A DNA stretch of 9,345 nucleotides, from NCBI GenBank assembly GCA_964476595.1, contig CAYZCL010000176.1, forward strand, positions 1 through 9,345. The letters run 5' to 3'. The notes beneath the pieces were generated by a model. That model saw nothing but the letters and a program-made list of their open reading frames with translations. It had not been told where the DNA came from and ran no database searches. This document shows, piece after piece, positions 6,635 to 9,345 of this stretch (position 1 is its first letter; each line of letters begins with the position of its first letter). A program made the position numbers and the translations under genes. Source of the stretch: JALSRD01 sp964476595 (GTDB taxonomy: Bacteria > Desulfobacterota > Desulfobacteria > Desulfobacterales > JALSRD01).

Positions 6635-6835
6635 ATGGCTGATGGAATTGTAAAATGGTTTAACGACAGCAAGGGCTACGGCTTCATCGAGCAGGAAGAC
6701 GGACCGGATGTGTTTGTTCATCATTCCGGCATCAATGCGACCGGCTTCAAGTCTCTGAATGAAGGCGACCGGGTCACTTTCGACCTGGAGCAGGGCCAAA
6801 AGGGTCCCGCCGCCGTAAATGTTACGGTAGTCTAG
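6635..6835 (+). CDS. cold-shock domain protein (CspA family)
   Basis: Single-stranded nucleic-acid-binding protein of 66 residues, the standard size of bacterial Csp proteins. It acts as an RNA chaperone that melts secondary structure, in the cold or during normal growth. The opening GIVKWFNDSKGYGFIEQ contains RNP1 (KGYGFI, 13-18), and DVFVHH at 25-30 is RNP2, with the surface aromatics Trp8, Phe9, Tyr15, Phe17, Phe27 and His29-30 in place. The C-terminal KGPAAVNVTVV matches the last strand of the five-stranded barrel. The ATG has GGGAGG at suitable spacing; an in-frame GTG at 6581 is rejected because the family starts exactly here. It is monocistronic or leads into typA by read-through past the hairpin at 6855. 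Whether it is cold-induced or constitutive cannot be read from the sequence. Confidence 0.96.
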   Translation: MADGIVKWFNDSKGYGFIEQEDGPDVFVHHSGINATGFKSLNEGDRVTFDLEQGQKGPAAVNVTVV

Positions 6836-6847
6836 CCGCATTCGGCT
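6834..6847 (+). other. small hairpin overlapping the csp stop codon
   Basis: AGCCG (6834-6838) and CGGCT (6843-6847) form a perfect 5-bp stem with a 4-nt loop. The stem begins inside the TAG stop codon. It lies 7 nt before the larger terminator hairpin and may protect the mRNA end. Confidence 0.35.
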
Positions 6848-6854
6848 CATTTGA

Positions 6855-6892
6855 GGGGCGTCCCGGGATGACAGTCCGGGGGCGCCCTTTTT
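6855..6892 (+). terminator. intrinsic terminator after the cold-shock gene
   Basis: The left arm GGGGCGTCCCGG and right arm CCGGGGGCGCCC pair through CCCGG/CCGGG, a T-G wobble and GGGCG/CGCCC with one bulged G, around a loop of about 9 nt. A run of five T follows at once (6888-6892). This is a strong factor-independent terminator. It also covers the ATG at 6868, the upstream limit of the typA reading frame, which argues against that start. Confidence 0.85.
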
Positions 6893-6936
6893 ACGTTCAA
6901 ATTCGGCATTTTTTTGTCAGTTCAAACGGTGAAATT

Positions 6937-8775
6937 TTGAAAAACGATTCCCTGCGCAACATCGCCATCATCGCCCACGTCGATCACGGCAAGACCACCC
7001 TGGTGGACGCCATGTTCCGCCAGAGCGGCCTCTTCCGGGCTAACCAGACGGTCGACGAGCGCCTCATGGACAACCTGGACCTGGAGCGAGAGCGCGGCAT
7101 CACCATCGCCGCCAAGAACTGCTCGGTGCTGTGGCGGGGCGTGCGCATCAACATCATCGACACGCCCGGACATGCCGACTTCGGCGGCGAGGTGGAGCGG
7201 GCGCTGTCCATGGCCGACGGCGCCATCCTGCTGGTGGACGCCTCCGAAGGCCCCCTTCCCCAGACGCGCTTCGTGCTGAAAAAGGCCCTGGAGGCCGACC
7301 TGCGCATCATCGTGGTGATCAATAAGATCGATCGGGCCGACGCCCGTTGCGACCAGGTGCTGGACGAAATTTACGACCTGTTGATCGACCTGGACGCCAC
7401 CGACGAGCAGCTGGAATTTCCCCTGCTCTACGCCGTGGGTCGCGACGGCATCGCCCAGCGGGACCTGGACACGCCGGGAAAGGACCTGGGGGTGCTTTTC
7501 GAAGCCATCCTCGAGAAAATTCCCGGTCCCTCCGGCGACCCTGAAGCGCCTTTCCAGATGCTGGTGTCGGACCTGGGGTATTCCGACTACCTGGGGCGGC
7601 TGGCCGTGGGCAAGATCGCCAACGGCACGGCCCGCTCCCGCGACGGCCTGGTGTGCGTCGGCGCCGACGGCCGCGCCGTGCCGCTGAAGGTCTCCAAGCT
7701 GCAGGTCTACCAGGGGCCGGCCCTCAGGGATGTTGAGGAGGTGCGAGCCGGCGACATCGTGGTGCTGGCCGGCATTGAAGACGTCAAGATCGGCGACACC
7801 ATCTGCAACCGCGAGACCCCGCGCGCCCTGCCGCGCATCACCGTGGACGAACCCACCGTGTCCATGAAATTCACCATTAACAACTCGCCTTTCGGCGGCC
7901 AGGAAGGCAAGTACGTGCAGTCCAGCCGGCTGCGCGAGCGGCTGCAGCGCGAGACCCTGCTCAACGTGGCCATCCAGGTGGAAAAGACCGGTGACCGCGA
8001 CAGCGTGCTGGTCAAGGGGCGCGGCGAGTTCCAGCTGGCCATTCTCATCGAAACCATGCGCCGCGAGGGCTATGAGTTCTGCGTGGGCCGGCCCGAGGTG
8101 ATCTACCGCTACGAAAACGGCCGGCGGCTGGAACCCATGCAGCGGCTGCTGGTGGACTGCGAAGAGGCGTACATGGGCGTGGTCACCGAAAAGCTCTCGC
8201 AGCGCAAGGCCCGCATGCTTCACCTGGCCAACGACGGCAAGGGCCGCGTGCGCATCGAATTCTCGGTGCCGGTGCGGGCGCTGATCGGCTACCGCGACGA
8301 GTTTCTCACCGACACCCGCGGCACCGGCATTATGCACACGCTTTTCGACGGTTACGAAGCGTACCGCGGGGACTGTCCCAGCCGCTTCACCGGCTCCATC
8401 GTGGCCGACCGCACCGGCCGGGCCGTGGCATACGCCCTGTTCAACCTCGAGCCCCGCGGGCGGCTCTTCGTTTCGCCCGGCGATCCCGTCTACGAGGGCA
8501 TGATCGTGGGCGAACACAACCGCGGCCAGGACATCAACGTCAACCCCTGCAAGGAAAAGAAACTGACCAACATGCGCGCGGCCGGAAAAGACGACAACAT
8601 CCAGCTTTCGCCGGTCAAGCCCCTGACCCTGGAGCAGGCCCTGAGCTTCATCCGCGAAGACGAGCTGGTGGAGGTCACCCCGCTTTCGGTGCGCATGCGC
8701 AAGACGGTGCTGTCGGCCCAGGCCCGTCACACCCTGCGCGGCGCCGACCGCAAGAAGGCCGCCCGGGCCGCCTGA
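6937..8775 (+). CDS. typA: ribosome-associated GTPase TypA/BipA
   Basis: Translational GTPase of the EF-G/LepA class that binds the 70S ribosome and helps large-subunit assembly, mainly at low temperature or under stress. From the TTG start it has 612 residues (E. coli BipA 607). GTP-binding motifs: G1 AHVDHGKTT at 13-21, G2 RGITI at 53-57, G3 DTPGH at 75-79 and G4 NKID at 129-132. NNSPFGGQEGKYVQSSRLRE and the C-terminal GDCPSRFTGSI and NPCKEKKLTNMRAAG blocks are TypA-specific. TTG 6937 is chosen because MKNDSLRNIAIIAHVDHGKT aligns with the family start and GGTGA lies just upstream; ATG 6868 would put 23 odd residues and the terminator hairpin into the gene. The G5 region reads YAVGRDGIA where relatives usually have YAS. 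No separate promoter is evident between the terminator and the start, so read-through from csp is possible. The HAD gene follows after 20 bp. Confidence 0.95.
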   Translation: MKNDSLRNIAIIAHVDHGKTTLVDAMFRQSGLFRANQTVDERLMDNLDLERERGITIAAKNCSVLWRGVRINIIDTPGHADFGGEVERALSMADGAILLVDASEGPLPQTRFVLKKALEADLRIIVVINKIDRADARCDQVLDEIYDLLIDLDATDEQLEFPLLYAVGRDGIAQRDLDTPGKDLGVLFEAILEKIPGPSGDPEAPFQMLVSDLGYSDYLGRLAVGKIANGTARSRDGLVCVGADGRAVPLKVSKLQVYQGPALRDVEEVRAGDIVVLAGIEDVKIGDTICNRETPRALPRITVDEPTVSMKFTINNSPFGGQEGKYVQSSRLRERLQRETLLNVAIQVEKTGDRDSVLVKGRGEFQLAILIETMRREGYEFCVGRPEVIYRYENGRRLEPMQRLLVDCEEAYMGVVTEKLSQRKARMLHLANDGKGRVRIEFSVPVRALIGYRDEFLTDTRGTGIMHTLFDGYEAYRGDCPSRFTGSIVADRTGRAVAYALFNLEPRGRLFVSPGDPVYEGMIVGEHNRGQDINVNPCKEKKLTNMRAAGKDDNIQLSPVKPLTLEQALSFIREDELVEVTPLSVRMRKTVLSAQARHTLRGADRKKAARAA

Positions 8776-8795
8776 TGCCGCAGGAGACGACATCC

Positions 8796-9345
8796 ATGAA
8801 GCCTTTCTCCCGGTTTTCCGCTGCCGAAAAGCGCAGCATCCGTTTCGTGCTCACGGACATCGACGACACCCTGACCATCGGCGGCAGGCTGCCGGCGGCC
8901 GTTTTCGCCGCCATGGAAGCGCTGCAGGAGCGGGGCATCCGCGTGGTGCCCATCACCGGCCGGCCGGCCGGCTGGTGCGACCACATCGCCCGCATGTGGC
9001 CCGTGGACGGGCTGGTGGGGGAAAACGGGGCCTTCTACTTCCGCTATGATCTCGAGCGCCGCCGCATGGTGCGCCGTTACTGGAAGGACGAGAACCAGCG
9101 CCGAAAAGACCGCGCCCGGCTGGAGGCGCTGCGGGATCGCATCCTGGCCGAGGTGCCCGGCTGCCGCGTGTCCGCCGACCAGGCCTACCGCGAGGCTGAC
9201 CTGGCCATCGATTTCTGTGAAGACGTGCCACCGCTGCCCCGGAGCGCCGTGGACCGTATCGTGGCCATTTTCAAAGAGGCCGGCGCCCGTGCCAAGATCA
9301 GCTCTATCCATGTCAACGGCTGGTTCGGAGATTACGACAAGCTTG
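8796..9345 (+). CDS. HAD-superfamily IIB hydrolase (C-terminus beyond right edge)
   Basis: Probable Mg-dependent phosphatase, 183 residues visible of an expected 270 or so. HAD motif I is LTDIDDTLT with nucleophile Asp21 and acid/base Asp23. Motif II is the Thr of PITGRP (Thr54). GENGAF at 75-80 leads into the C2-type cap domain, which holds DLAIDFCEDV and SSIHVNGWFGDYDKL. Motifs III and IV (the Lys and the acidic pair) lie beyond the edge. Subclass IIB includes Cof-type sugar phosphatases, sucrose-6-phosphate phosphatase and mannosyl-3-phosphoglycerate phosphatase. The HVNGWFG wording matches a conserved but functionally unassigned proteobacterial group. The ATG has AGGAG at 9-nt spacing and lies 20 bp behind typA, so the two are probably co-transcribed. 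The substrate is unknown. Confidence 0.9.
   Translation, partial: MKPFSRFSAAEKRSIRFVLTDIDDTLTIGGRLPAAVFAAMEALQERGIRVVPITGRPAGWCDHIARMWPVDGLVGENGAFYFRYDLERRRMVRRYWKDENQRRKDRARLEALRDRILAEVPGCRVSADQAYREADLAIDFCEDVPPLPRSAVDRIVAIFKEAGARAKISSIHVNGWFGDYDKL

Noticed and set aside
6512..6850. 112-codon minus-strand frame across csp and its leader
   Set aside because: It is antisense to csp, has no ribosome site or family match, and would cover the proposed divergent promoters.
6922..8793. 623-codon minus-strand frame opposite typA
   Set aside because: It is a shadow of typA codon structure with no domain; all GTPase motifs are on the plus strand.

Overview
This is a GC-rich bacterial chromosome window with seven genes, five complete and two cut by the edges. 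The gene mix is an anaerobic-type glycerol-3-phosphate dehydrogenase pair, a mevalonate-kinase-like GHMP kinase, an archaeal-style DHH phosphoesterase, a cold-shock protein and TypA/BipA. Together with the codon style this best fits a Desulfobacterota (former Deltaproteobacteria) relative. That placement is inferred from protein resemblance; no marker gene here proves it.

Left part (1-4078): a secreted ABC-transporter substrate-binding protein of the PotD type is read leftward and runs off the left edge. Divergently, after a 229-bp regulatory gap, lie glpA and glpB, the FAD-containing subunits of respiratory glycerol-3-phosphate dehydrogenase. The gap holds a 16-bp tandem repeat plus an inverted repeat just upstream of glpA. 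The third usual subunit gene, glpC, does not follow. A 173-bp gap with a hairpin lies between glpA and glpB.

Middle (4112-6283, minus strand): a two-gene operon with a DHH-family phosphoesterase first and a GHMP kinase (mevalonate kinase type) 21 bp behind it, both with good ribosome binding sites. It converges on glpB.

Right part (6284-9345): a 351-bp non-coding region, AT-rich in its right part, lies between the DHH gene and the cold-shock gene. It appears to hold back-to-back promoters that share an exact 11-bp direct repeat, followed by a cold-shock leader with two mutually exclusive base-pairing arrangements. The 66-residue cold-shock protein is followed by a strong hairpin with a T-run, then typA (probable TTG start) and, 20 bp behind it, a HAD-IIB phosphatase that runs off the right edge. 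The csp-typA neighbourhood resembles a cold or stress growth module, since both families are tied to translation and RNA handling at low temperature.

No tRNA, rRNA, CRISPR array, insertion sequence or phage gene is visible. I see no clear undescribed system. The best leads are the csp leader and divergent promoter repeats, the tandem repeat before glpA, and the DHH-kinase operon.
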